Origin: Nocardioides thalensis
GTDB lineage: Bacteria > Actinomycetota > Actinomycetes > Propionibacteriales > Nocardioidaceae
NCBI RefSeq assembly: GCF_013410655.1
Contig: NZ_JACCFP010000001.1
Location: 744,001-808,000 of the forward strand
Length of the DNA stretch: 64,000 bases
Direction: 5' to 3'
The notes below the pieces were generated by a model. The model worked only from the letters and a program-made list of their open reading frames with translations, did not search any database and was not told the DNA's origin. A program made the position numbers and the translations under genes. The first letter of the stretch is position 1, and each line of letters starts with the position of its first letter. Shown here one piece after another: positions 56,505 to 64,000 of this stretch.

Positions 56505-56572
56505 GCCCCGTTGCGACCCCGTCGCAGGACGCAACGCGCGACTCGGGACAAATCCCGCGGCCAGGTCGGGAC

Positions 56573-56617
56573 TCCTGCCCCTGCCGCCCGGGACGGCCGG
56601 CCCGGCACGGTCGTCCC
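56573..56617 (+). promoter_or_regulatory. upstream element shared with the membrane protein gene at 16800
   Basis: Starts TCCTGCCCCTGCCGCCCGGG and ends GCACGGTCGTCCC just before the ATG. It matches 16721-16765 closely. GGGACTCCTGCCCC straddling its start (56569-56582) resembles the NarL/DevR-type inverted half-site pair. Confidence 0.45.
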
Positions 56618-57010
56618 ATGAGCCTGATGCCCTGCCCCCGGAACCCCCCGACCCACCGGCCGATCCCGACGGTGCGGACCCGCCACGGCATCCTCCGCTC
56701 CGTCCCGGCGCCCGGCCCGATGCCCGCCCCGGCCACGCCGGCGCCGACGACCCTCCCCGCTCCCGACCCCGCCGGCCCGGCCTGGGCCGAGCTGCTCTCG
56801 CGCCGTGAGCAGGAGGTCCTGCGGTGCGTGGCGCGCGGCCTGAGCAATGCCGAGATCGCCGCCGAGCTGTTCATCTCGATCGCCACCGTCAAGAGCCACG
56901 TCGCCCGCCTCCTCGGCAAGCTGTGCGCCCGCGACCGGGTGCAGCTGGTCGTGATGGCGTTCCGCTCGGGCTTCGTCGAGTGCCCCGCCCACAAACGCCG
57001 CGGCGCGTGA
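56618..57010 (+). CDS. orphan LuxR-type DNA-binding protein without receiver
   Basis: The 130-residue protein has a Pro-rich N-terminal 55 residues (PAPGPMPAPATPAPTTLPAP) and a LuxR helix-turn-helix: LLSRREQEVLRCVARGLSNAEIAAELFISIATVKSHVARLL. No receiver or sensor domain is present, so it is not regulated by phosphorylation in the usual way. The element in front of its ATG is shared with the gene at 16800, so a two-component regulator may control it. It is not part of the downstream OmpR-type system by spacing (62 bases). Confidence 0.85.
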   Translation: MSLMPCPRNPPTHRPIPTVRTRHGILRSVPAPGPMPAPATPAPTTLPAPDPAGPAWAELLSRREQEVLRCVARGLSNAEIAAELFISIATVKSHVARLLGKLCARDRVQLVVMAFRSGFVECPAHKRRGA

Positions 57011-57072
57011 TCCTGGCTTGAGGCTCGGGCTGCTCTTCATCTCCTCTCAGGATCGGCGGGCACCCTGGTCCG

Positions 57073-57774
57073 GTGAACCACGAGCCGCGTCCTGCGGGCG
57101 CCCGGATCCTCGTCGTCGACGACGAGCCCGACGTCCGCGGCAGCCTGGCCGGCGGCCTGTCCTTCGAGGGCTATGACGTGGTCACCGCCGCCGACGGCGG
57201 CGCGGCACTCGGCGCCATCGCCGACGCGGTCCCCGACCTCGTCGTGCTCGACGTCGGCATGCCGCACATCGGCGGGCTCGAGGTCTGCCGGCGGATCCGC
57301 TCGCGCGCGCTCGACGTACCGATCCTGCTGCTGACCGCCCGCGACGGCACCGACGACCGGGTGCTCGGGCTGGACGCCGGCGCCGACGACTACCTGGTGA
57401 AGCCGTTCGCGCTCGAGGAGCTCCTCGCCCGGCTCCGCGCCCTCCTCCGCCGCCGGAGGGGGCCAGTGGACCCGGTGCTGCGGTACGGCGGGGTGGTGCT
57501 CGACCCGGCGTCGCGCGAGGCGACGCGCGACGGGCGGCCGCTCGAGCTCACCCGCACCGAGTTCGACCTGCTCGAGCTGTTCCTCCAGAACCCGCGGCGG
57601 GTCCTCGAGCGCCGGCTGATCCTCCGCGAGGTGTGGGGCCTCGACTTCGACTCCGGCTCCAACACCCTGGACGTGTTCGTCGGCTACCTGCGGCGCAAGA
57701 CCGAGATCGACGGTGGCAGCCGGCTGCTGCACAACGTGCGCGGCGTGGGCTACGTGCTGCGGGAGCCGGTGTGA
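57073..57774 (+). CDS. OmpR-family response regulator (MprA-like)
   Basis: The 233-residue regulator has the acidic pair [14 protein letters not shown], phospho-acceptor D60 in [13 protein letters not shown] and [23 protein letters not shown]. The winged helix domain is [32 protein letters not shown] to [14 protein letters not shown]. It overlaps the kinase gene by 4 bases. CTCCTCTCAGG lies upstream and a related CTCTCAG box lies before the efflux operon at 59339, so both may be its sites. Confidence 0.94.
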   Translation: MNHEPRPAGARILVVDDEPDVRGSLAGGLSFEGYDVVTAADGGAALGAIADAVPDLVVLDVGMPHIGGLEVCRRIRSRALDVPILLLTARDGTDDRVLGLDAGADDYLVKPFALEELLARLRALLRRRRGPVDPVLRYGGVVLDPASREATRDGRPLELTRTEFDLLELFLQNPRRVLERRLILREVWGLDFDSGSNTLDVFVGYLRRKTEIDGGSRLLHNVRGVGYVLREPV

Positions 57775-59225
57775 AGTCGCTGGTGCGGCGGCTGACGATC
57801 CGCTCCCGCCTGGCGCTCCTCTGCGCCGCTGTGGTCGCCCTCGGTATCGTCGCCGCGAGCGTGGTCGCGTGGGTCGCGGCCCGCGAGACGCTGCGCGCCC
57901 AGATCGACGCGTCGCTCGGGCTGCCGACGATGGTGCGCAGCGTGCAGCTCGACGGGTCGGCGGAGCCGCCCGGCGCCACCCGGGTCGAGCTGCCGGCCGA
58001 CCTGGCCGCGCGGCTCTGCCAGGATGTCCCCCTCGCCGCGGAGGAGGAACGGCTCATCGCCAACGTGCAGGTGATCCTGCCGGGTGGCGAGGTCTGCAGC
58101 CCCGGCCGCGAGACGCCGATCCTCCAGCCGACGGCCGACGAGCTCGCCGTCGCCGTCGACGGCAGCGGGCAGGTGCTGCGGGACGCGGTCGACAGCAACG
58201 GCGACGACGTACGCGTGCTGACCCGCCCGCTCGAGGACGGCACGGCCGTGCAGACGGTGCGGTCGCTCCAGGAGGTCAACACGACGCTCGACCGGCTCGC
58301 CTGGATCCTCGGGCTCGCCTCCGGCCTCGGCGTCCTCCTCGCCGCGCTCACCGGGTGGTACGTCGCTCGCACCACCCTGCGGCCGGTGGAGCGGGTGGCC
58401 GACGCCGCCGAGCACGTCGCGGCGACCGACGACCTCTCGGTCCCGCTGACGTACGACGCCGCGGCCGGCGGCGCGCCGCGCGACGAGGTCGCCCGCCTCA
58501 CGACCGCGTTCAACGCGATGACCACCCGGCTCGCGGCGTCCCGCGCGCGCCAGCAGCAGCTCGTCGTCGACGCCAGCCACGAGCTGCGCACCCCGGTCAC
58601 CAGCCTCCGCACCCACGTCGAGTGGCTGATGCGGGCCGACGACCGCGGTCGGCCGCTGTCGCCGGAGGAGCGCCGCCGCGTCGGACGCGCCGTGCTCGGG
58701 CAGGTGGAGGAGCTGACCGACCTCGTCGCCGAGCTCGGCGAGATCGCACGCGGGGGAGCGGCCGACGCCGTCGTACCGGTCCGGCTGGACGAGGTCGCCC
58801 TGCGTGCCGTCGACCGCGCCCAGCGGCGCGATCCCGCGCGACGGCTGGACATCGACGTCGCGCCGGGTTCGCCGGTCGCCGGCGACCCGGCGGCGCTGGA
58901 GCGCGCGGTGGTGAACCTGCTCGACAACGCCCTGAAGTTCTCCGACGGCCCGGTCGGGCTCTCGGTCCGCGACCAGGCGGTCACGGTCAGCGACCGCGGG
59001 CCGGGCCTCCCCGCGGAGGAGCGGGCGGCGGCGTTCGAGCGGTTCTGGCGGTCGGCCGGTGCGCGCGAGCTGCCGGGCTCCGGCCTCGGGCTCGCGATCG
59101 TGGCCGACGTCGCGGAGCGGCACGGAGGTGCCGCGTTCTTCCGGCCCCGCGCCGGAGGCGGGAGCGAGGTCGGGTTCACGGTCGGAGCCCCCGTCGGCGC
59201 CCCGGTTGCCGTCCCCGCGCGCTGA
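57771..59225 (+). CDS. OmpR-type sensor histidine kinase (MprB-like)
   Basis: The 484-residue kinase has two membrane helices (about 17-37 and 175-195) bounding an outside sensor domain, then a HAMP segment ([21 protein letters not shown]). The HisKA domain has H270 in [23 protein letters not shown]. The ATPase domain has [21 protein letters not shown] and GSGLGLAIV. It pairs with the regulator just upstream and precedes a lipoprotein/efflux operon that it likely controls. Confidence 0.94.
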   Translation: MKSLVRRLTIRSRLALLCAAVVALGIVAASVVAWVAARETLRAQIDASLGLPTMVRSVQLDGSAEPPGATRVELPADLAARLCQDVPLAAEEERLIANVQVILPGGEVCSPGRETPILQPTADELAVAVDGSGQVLRDAVDSNGDDVRVLTRPLEDGTAVQTVRSLQEVNTTLDRLAWILGLASGLGVLLAALTGWYVARTTLRPVERVADAAEHVAATDDLSVPLTYDAAAGGAPRDEVARLTTAFNAMTTRLAASRARQQQLVVDASHELRTPVTSLRTHVEWLMRADDRGRPLSPEERRRVGRAVLGQVEELTDLVAELGEIARGGAADAVVPVRLDEVALRAVDRAQRRDPARRLDIDVAPGSPVAGDPAALERAVVNLLDNALKFSDGPVGLSVRDQAVTVSDRGPGLPAEERAAAFERFWRSAGARELPGSGLGLAIVADVAERHGGAAFFRPRAGGGSEVGFTVGAPVGAPVAVPAR

Positions 59226-59287
59226 CTCCACAGGCAGCCCTCACGAAGCTCTCAGACTTCCTTGGCTCGGCTCACGAGCCCGGTTCC

Positions 59288-59293
59288 TAGCGT
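59288..59293 (+). promoter_or_regulatory. -10 hexamer of the lipoprotein/efflux operon
   Basis: TAGCGT precedes a leader of about 45 bases and the ATG at 59339. CTCTCAG at 59250-59256, a possible response regulator box, lies about 35 bases upstream. Confidence 0.45.
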
Positions 59294-59338
59294 CGCCGTC
59301 ACCCGGGCAACGAGGTGCCCGCGACGGAAGGCCAGAAG

Positions 59339-59914
59339 ATGATGAGACGACTGGGTGCGGCGCTGTGCGTGGCCGCCTTGCTGCTGTTCACCGCCACCGC
59401 GTGCGGGTCGGAGGACGACGGGACCGACGGCGTGGCGAGCCTCGACGACGGGGCAGCCGGCGACGACGGCGGGGACAGCGGCGGCGACGGTGGCGACGAG
59501 AAGTCGGCCGAGGAGCAGGCGCTCGAGTTCGCGCAGTGCATGCGCGACAACGGCGTCGACATGCCCGATCCGGAGGTGGACGAGGACGGTCGCCTCCAGT
59601 TCCGCGCCGGCGATGGCGAGGGCGAGATGCCCGACCAGGCGACGCTCGAGAAGGCCCAGGAGGCGTGCGAAGACCTCCAGCCCGACTTCGGCGGCCAGTT
59701 GTCGCCCGAGGACGAGTCGGAGATGCAGGACCGGCTGCTCGACTTCGCCGAGTGCATGCGCGACAACGGCATCGACATGCCTGACCCGGAGTTCGACGAC
59801 GGCATGGTCCGCTTCGGCCCGCCGGAGGGCGTCGACCCCGAGGACCCCACCTTCCGCGAGGCCCAGGAGACCTGCATGGACGAGGTCGGCATGGGTGAGG
59901 AGATGCGGCCGTGA
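59339..59914 (+). CDS. lipoprotein with duplicated Cys-rich module
   Basis: The 191-residue protein has a signal peptide with lipobox TATAC (Cys near residue 22), then an acidic Gly/Asp-rich linker. Two copies of a module of about 50 residues follow: FAQCMRDNGVDMPDPEV ending in EACEDL, and FAECMRDNGIDMPDPEF ending in ETCMDE. Each has two cysteines that could form a disulfide. The family is unnamed to me but often precedes MacA/MacB-type genes in actinobacteria. The ATG at 59339 was chosen by ribosome site (GGAAGG). It overlaps the adaptor gene by 4 bases. Confidence 0.85.
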   Translation: MMRRLGAALCVAALLLFTATACGSEDDGTDGVASLDDGAAGDDGGDSGGDGGDEKSAEEQALEFAQCMRDNGVDMPDPEVDEDGRLQFRAGDGEGEMPDQATLEKAQEACEDLQPDFGGQLSPEDESEMQDRLLDFAECMRDNGIDMPDPEFDDGMVRFGPPEGVDPEDPTFREAQETCMDEVGMGEEMRP

Positions 59915-60993
59915 CCGTGTTCTCGGTCCCGCGCGTACGCCGCCTGCTGCTCGGCGTGGTGCTGCTCGCGCTCGCGGTGGCCGGCGGCACGGCGTACCTC
60001 TGGCAGCGCGAGGGCGGCGCCTCGGCCGACGACGGCGCGGAGACCACGACGGGCGCGACCGCGACCGCCGAACGGCGCGACCTCGTCGACGCGGAGCGGG
60101 TGAGCGGCACGCTGGAGTACGCGGACTCGATCACGGTCACCGCCAACGGCGAGGGCACCGTGACCGAGCTGCCCGAGGAGGCGAGCGTGCTCCGCCGCGG
60201 CGACGTCGCCTACCGCGTCGACGACCTGCCCGTGGTCGTGCTGCTGGGCGACCTGCCGATGTGGCGCGACCTCTACGAGGGGGTCGAGGACGGCAAGGAC
60301 GTGCGCCAGCTCGAGCGCAACCTCGCCCGCCTCGGCTACGACCCGGGCACCGTCAACAAGGAGTTCACCTGGTACACCGAGTCGGCGCTGCTCGACCTCC
60401 AGGAGGACCTCGGCGTCGACGAGGACGGGATCGCCAGCCCCGCCGACTTCGTGGTCGTCGAGGACGCCCTGCGGGTCGGCGCACACACCGCCACCGTCGG
60501 GCAGCAGCTGGTGCTCGGCACGACCACGGAGCTCTACAGCGCCTCGGCGCTGGACCGCGTGGTCAACGTCGACCTCGAGCCCTCGGACGAGTCGCTCGCC
60601 AACGTCGGCGCGAAGGCCACGGTCACGCTGCCGGACGGCGCGACCATCAGGGCGACGGTGTCGTCGGTCGGCGAGGTCGAGACCACCACGGCGGCGGACG
60701 GCACCGAGACGTCGACGATCCCGGTCGAGCTCGCCGTCGAGGAGTCGAAGAAGGTCGCCGACCTCGACGTCGCGACCGTGAGCGTCGACCTCGCGCGCGA
60801 CACCAAGAAGGACGTCGTCGCCGTGCCGGTCACCGCCCTGGTCGCGCTCGCCGAGGGCGGCTTCGCCGTGGAGCTCGTCGAGGGGTCCGGCGACCCGGTG
60901 CTGACCGCGGTCGAGCCGGGCCTCTACGCCGACGGCTACGTCGAGATCATCGACGGCCTCGCCGTCGGCGACACGGTGGTGGTGCCGGAATGA
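59911..60993 (+). CDS. efflux adaptor (MacA/HlyD-like) with peptidoglycan-binding domain
   Basis: The 360-residue membrane-fusion-type protein is anchored by one N-terminal helix (residues 10-30). A lipoyl-like segment (VSGTLEYADSITVTANGEGTVTELPEEASVLRRGDVAYRVDD) and a peptidoglycan-binding motif (VRQLERNLARLGYDPG near residue 132) follow. DKKDVVAVPVTALVAL and VEIIDGLAVGDTVVVPE are typical adaptor ends. With the ATPase and permease encoded next it forms a MacAB-like exporter. The GTG start overlaps the previous stop. Confidence 0.9.
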   Translation: MTVFSVPRVRRLLLGVVLLALAVAGGTAYLWQREGGASADDGAETTTGATATAERRDLVDAERVSGTLEYADSITVTANGEGTVTELPEEASVLRRGDVAYRVDDLPVVVLLGDLPMWRDLYEGVEDGKDVRQLERNLARLGYDPGTVNKEFTWYTESALLDLQEDLGVDEDGIASPADFVVVEDALRVGAHTATVGQQLVLGTTTELYSASALDRVVNVDLEPSDESLANVGAKATVTLPDGATIRATVSSVGEVETTTAADGTETSTIPVELAVEESKKVADLDVATVSVDLARDTKKDVVAVPVTALVALAEGGFAVELVEGSGDPVLTAVEPGLYADGYVEIIDGLAVGDTVVVPE

Positions 60994-61688
60994 GCGCGCC
61001 CGTCCTCGACGTACGAGACGTGCGCAAGAGCTACGGCGACCTCGAGGTGCTGCACGGGGTCTCGCTGACGGTGGAGCGCGGCGAGCAGGTTGCCGTCGTC
61101 GGGCCGTCCGGCTCGGGGAAGTCGACGCTGCTGCACATCATCGGCACGCTCGACCGGCCGACCTCGGGCACGGTGGTCATCGACGGCCGCGACACGTCCG
61201 GGATGTCCGAGGCCGAGCTCGCCGGCCTGCGCTCGCACCGGATCGGCTTCGTGTTCCAGTCCTTCCACCTGCTCGACGGCGTGAGCGCGACGGACAACGT
61301 CGCGCAGGGCCTGCTCTACCGGGGGGTACGGCGCAGGGAGCGCACCCAGCGGGCCCGCGAGGCCCTGCGCCGGGTCGGCCTGGGTCACCGGCTCGAGCAC
61401 GACCCGCGGCTGATGTCGGGAGGCGAGCGCCAGCGGGTGGCGATCGCGCGGGCGCTGCTCAACCGCCCGGCGATCGTGTTCGCCGACGAGCCCACCGGCA
61501 ACCTCGACAGCCACTCCGGGGCCGAGGTGCTCGGGCTGCTCGACGAGCTCCACGCGGAGGGCACCACGATCGTCGTGATCACCCACGAGCACGAGGTGGC
61601 CGCCGCCATGCAGCGCCGGGTCGAGATCCGGGACGGCCTGATCAACGCGGACACGGCCGTCGCGCCCGGTGCCGGGGGGTTGCGGTGA
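60990..61688 (+). CDS. ABC transporter ATPase, MacB/LolD type
   Basis: The 232-residue ATPase has Walker A GPSGSGKSTLLHIIG, Q-loop FVFQSFHLLDG, signature LMSGGERQRVAIARAL, Walker B AIVFADEPTGNLD and H-loop VITHEHEV. It powers the permease encoded next. Start and stop overlap both neighbouring genes by 4 bases (ATGA, GTGA), so the operon is tightly coupled. Confidence 0.95.
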   Translation: MSAPVLDVRDVRKSYGDLEVLHGVSLTVERGEQVAVVGPSGSGKSTLLHIIGTLDRPTSGTVVIDGRDTSGMSEAELAGLRSHRIGFVFQSFHLLDGVSATDNVAQGLLYRGVRRRERTQRAREALRRVGLGHRLEHDPRLMSGGERQRVAIARALLNRPAIVFADEPTGNLDSHSGAEVLGLLDELHAEGTTIVVITHEHEVAAAMQRRVEIRDGLINADTAVAPGAGGLR

Positions 61689-62881
61689 GCCGGCTGCGGT
61701 CGCGGGTCGGCCTCGTCGACCAGGCGCGGGTCGGCGGCGTCGCGCTCCGGTCGCGGAAGGTGCGCAGCGTGCTGTCCGCGCTCGGCATCGCGATCGGTGT
61801 CGCGACCGTGGTGAGCGTGCTCGGCATCTCGCGGTCGTCGCAGGCCGACCTGCTCGACCAGCTCGACGCGCTCGGCACCAACCTGCTCCAGGCGGAGTCC
61901 GGCGAGGGCTTCGGGCTCGGCGACGACACCACGCTCCCCGACACGGCCGCGGCCGGCGTACGCAACATCGCGCCGGTGGAGTCGGTCGCCATGGTCACCG
62001 ACCTGTCCGAGTCGGCACTGCGCAGCGCGCTCGCCGACCCCGACGAGACCAACGGGATCTCGCTCAAGGCGGCCGAGCCGACCACGCTCGACGCGCTGGC
62101 CGGGACCATGGCGCAGGGCAGGTTCCTCGACGACGCGATCGGCGCCTACCCGACCGCCGTCCTCGGCGCGGTCGCCGCCGAGCGGCTCGGCATCACCGAG
62201 GTCGACGGCAGCACGTCGGTGTGGATCGATGGCCGGTCGTGGCTCGTGGTCGGGATCATGGACGAGCTCCCGCTCGCGCCCGACCTCGACCGCTCGGTCC
62301 TCGTGGGGTACGGCGCCGCCGAGGCCTGCGTCGAGGACGACCTCGCGCCGACGCGGCTCTACGTCCGGACCGATCCCGACGTGGTGGAGGACGTCGCGTC
62401 GGTGCTCTCGGCGCAGGCCAACCCCGAGGCGCCCGAGAACGTCGACGTGTCCCGCCCCTCCGACGCGCTGGAGGCCAAGGCCGCCGCCGAGGACGCGTTC
62501 ACCTCGCTCTTCCTCGGACTCGGCGCGGTCGCTCTGATCGTGGGCGCGGTGGGCACCGCCAACGTGATGGTGATGTCCGTCCTCGAGCGACGCGGCGAGA
62601 TCGGGCTGCGTCGCGCGCTCGGCGCGACCCGTGGCCACGTGCGCGTGCAGTTCCTCGTCGAGGCCGTACTGCTGTCGATCGGCGGTGGCGTCCTCGGCGT
62701 GCTCGGCGGTGCCGGCGTCACCTGGGGCTACACCGACTGGAACGGCCTGACGTTCTCGCTGCCGCCCGAGGCCGTCGGCTACGGCCTGCTCGCGGCGGTC
62801 GCGATCGGGGTGCTCGCGGGCGTCTATCCCGCGGCCCGGGCCGCCCGGATGTCGCCCACCGAGGCGCTGCGCGCCGGGTGA
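61685..62881 (+). CDS. ABC transporter permease, MacB/FtsX type
   Basis: The 398-residue permease has one N-terminal helix (ALGIAIGVATVVSVLGIS near residue 35) and a large extracytoplasmic domain. Three C-terminal helices with the FtsX pattern follow (LFLGLGAVALIVGAVGTANVMVMSVLERRGEIGLRRALGATR). It ends GVYPAARAARMSPTEALRAG as usual. With the adaptor and ATPase it should export an envelope-active compound or a lipoprotein-linked substrate; the cargo is unknown. Confidence 0.94.
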   Translation: MSRLRSRVGLVDQARVGGVALRSRKVRSVLSALGIAIGVATVVSVLGISRSSQADLLDQLDALGTNLLQAESGEGFGLGDDTTLPDTAAAGVRNIAPVESVAMVTDLSESALRSALADPDETNGISLKAAEPTTLDALAGTMAQGRFLDDAIGAYPTAVLGAVAAERLGITEVDGSTSVWIDGRSWLVVGIMDELPLAPDLDRSVLVGYGAAEACVEDDLAPTRLYVRTDPDVVEDVASVLSAQANPEAPENVDVSRPSDALEAKAAAEDAFTSLFLGLGAVALIVGAVGTANVMVMSVLERRGEIGLRRALGATRGHVRVQFLVEAVLLSIGGGVLGVLGGAGVTWGYTDWNGLTFSLPPEAVGYGLLAAVAIGVLAGVYPAARAARMSPTEALRAG

Positions 62882-62887
62882 GGGTGG

Positions 62888-62933
62888 GTCGTGCGGGTGA
62901 GCGTGGCCTATCGGTCACTCTCACCCGCACGAC
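62888..62933. terminator. 14-bp hairpin after the efflux operon
   Basis: GTCGTGCGGGTGAG and CTCACCCGCACGAC are perfect arms (62888-62901 and 62920-62933) with an 18-base loop, 7 bases after the permease stop. No T-run follows. Confidence 0.72.
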
Positions 62934-63026
62934 TCGTCGCTTCGTGGTCCGGTCACGTTCAACCTCCGCGGCGAGGGTGGTCCGCGCCCCCATCCCGCTC
63001 TCGCCCATCTCGGAGGTTGATGAGTC

Positions 63027-64000
63027 ATGTCCGCATCCCCCACGCGCTCGGCCGGCCCGGCCGCGAAGGCCGCCATCGGGCGCCGCGGCTTCGTCGGCGG
63101 CGCCGGCGCGGCCGCCGTACTCCTCGGCACCGGCGCCATCCCCGGCGAGGCCGCGGCCGTCCGCTCGGCTGCCGCCCGCACCGCCGCCCGCGACTACCCG
63201 TTCACGCTCGGGGTCGCGTCCGGCGACCCGCTGCCCAACTCGGTCGTGCTCTGGACCCGGCTGGCCACCGACCCGCTCGCCGCCGACGGCTCCGGCGGGA
63301 TGCCGCCCCGGCCGGTCGGCGTCGCCTACGAGGTCGCCGAGGACGAGCGCTTCCGCCGGGTCGTGAAGCGCGGCGCCGTCACGGCCACGCCCGCGCTCGG
63401 TCACTCGGTGCACCCGGAGGTGTGGGGCCTGCGCCCCTCGACCGTCTACTACTTCCGGTTCCGGGTCGGCGGCCACATCAGCCCGGTCGGCCGCACGAGG
63501 ACGGCGCCCTCGCTCGACGCCCGCAACGCGGCCGTGTCGTTCGCGTTCGCCAGCTGCGCCCGCTGGGACCAGGGCTTCTACACCGCCTACGGCCACCTGG
63601 CGAACGAGGATCTGGACCTGGTCGTCCACCTCGGCGACTACCTCTACGAGTACGGCATCAACGCCACCGGCGGCGCACGCAACCAGCCGATGGGCCCGGA
63701 GTTCGCGGGCGAGACCACCGACCTGGCTCGCTACCGGCTCCAGTACGGCCTCTACAAGAGCGACCCGAACCTGATGGCCGCGCACGCGTCGGCGCCGTTC
63801 GTCGTCACGCCCGACGACCACGAGGTCGAGAACAACTGGGCGGACGAGATCCCCGAGGCGTCCAGCCAGAGCCAGGGCGAGCTGTGGATGCCGCGCCGTA
63901 CCGCCGCGTTCCAGGCCTACTACGAGAACCTGCCGTTCCGCGCCGGCTCGGTGCCGAGCGGCGCCGACATGCAGATCTACCGCAAGCTGTCCTACGGCAC
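63027..64000 (+). CDS. phoD: alkaline phosphatase D (PhoD-like), Tat-exported, 3' end outside window
   Basis: The frame is open from ATG 63027 to the window end (over 320 residues), so the gene is cut by the edge. The N-terminus has the Tat motif GRRGFVGGAG and a hydrophobic stretch. YPFTLGVASGDPLPNSVVLWTRL starts the N-terminal domain. The metallophosphatase part shows ASCARWDQGFYTAYGHLA, LDLVVHLGDYLYEYG (metal Asp) and VTPDDHEVENNW (Asn/Asp/His). PhoD is a Ca/Fe phosphodiesterase secreted under phosphate limitation. GGAGG lies 10 bases upstream. No PHO box was recognised. Confidence 0.92.
   Translation, partial: MSASPTRSAGPAAKAAIGRRGFVGGAGAAAVLLGTGAIPGEAAAVRSAAARTAARDYPFTLGVASGDPLPNSVVLWTRLATDPLAADGSGGMPPRPVGVAYEVAEDERFRRVVKRGAVTATPALGHSVHPEVWGLRPSTVYYFRFRVGGHISPVGRTRTAPSLDARNAAVSFAFASCARWDQGFYTAYGHLANEDLDLVVHLGDYLYEYGINATGGARNQPMGPEFAGETTDLARYRLQYGLYKSDPNLMAAHASAPFVVTPDDHEVENNWADEIPEASSQSQGELWMPRRTAAFQAYYENLPFRAGSVPSGADMQIYRKLSYG

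Noticed and set aside
1..64000. Prophage, integrative element or insertion sequence
   Set aside because: No integrase, transposase, phage structural gene or tRNA-anchored duplication was found; the tRNA-Thr 3' end is not repeated in the window.

Overview
The window is a stretch of high-GC actinobacterial chromosome. Codons end almost always in G or C, many genes begin with GTG, and the content is typically actinobacterial: HspR, HemQ, DUF3000, DUF3263, Prim-PolC with LigC, a CysO-like sulfur carrier, and an ECF42-type sigma factor with a DGPF partner. Gene content and the style of short intergenic repeats suggest Nocardioides or a close relative. This is inference, since no 16S gene is present. 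I see no prophage, insertion sequence, CRISPR array or replication origin. The window opens inside hrpA and closes inside a phoD-like gene.

Layout. 0-8 kb holds the 3' part of the HrpA helicase, a hypothetical gene, an orphan membrane-anchored solute-binding protein, RNase D with DUF3000 on the minus strand, and hemE. 8-15 kb is a sulfur-scavenging cluster: LysR regulator, SfnG, two acyl-CoA-dehydrogenase-fold monooxygenases, SsuD, flavin reductase and an AmiS/UreI-type channel. It can be read as a route from dimethyl sulfone through methanesulfinate and methanesulfonate to sulfite. 15-21 kb holds hemY, a 22-bp tandem repeat array, a membrane protein, a NarL-type two-component pair and hemQ. 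The heme genes hemE, hemY and hemQ are therefore split by two insertions. 21-30 kb holds lipoprotein, msrB, a secreted M64-like protease with its neighbour, Prim-PolC and LigC, and a DUF4032 kinase-like protein. 30-40 kb holds tRNA-Thr, soxR with a SoxR box, pdxY, a GMC oxidoreductase/ALDH operon behind a KstR-like operator, hsp20/hspR, an aldolase/PfkB kinase pair, a LigB-type dioxygenase and uracil-DNA glycosylase. 40-50 kb holds an apparent structured RNA, a PhaC-like hydrolase, otsA, a two-component system, an oxidoreductase, otsB and ECF42/DGPF. 50-54 kb holds a SAM-I riboswitch in front of a threonine-synthase-like enzyme and a CysO-like carrier ending in Gly-Gly-Cys, then OsmC and a FadD19-like ligase. 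54-64 kb holds a lipoprotein, tandem SGNH hydrolases, an orphan LuxR protein, an OmpR-type two-component system followed by a lipoprotein/MacA/MacB efflux operon, and phoD.

Regulation. At least fourteen genes have a TAnnnT hexamer exactly 6-7 bases before the start codon, the signature of leaderless transcription. This often decides between alternative starts. Convergent gene ends are filled by short repeats of two kinds: 22-bp tandem units, and 32-bp units arranged around a shared palindrome.

The most interesting candidates are the SAM-riboswitch/ThrC-like/CysO-GGC operon (possible protein-thiocarboxylate homocysteine synthesis), the structured RNA near 40.2 kb, the 22-bp and 32-bp repeat families, and the AmiS/UreI-type channel inside the sulfone cluster.
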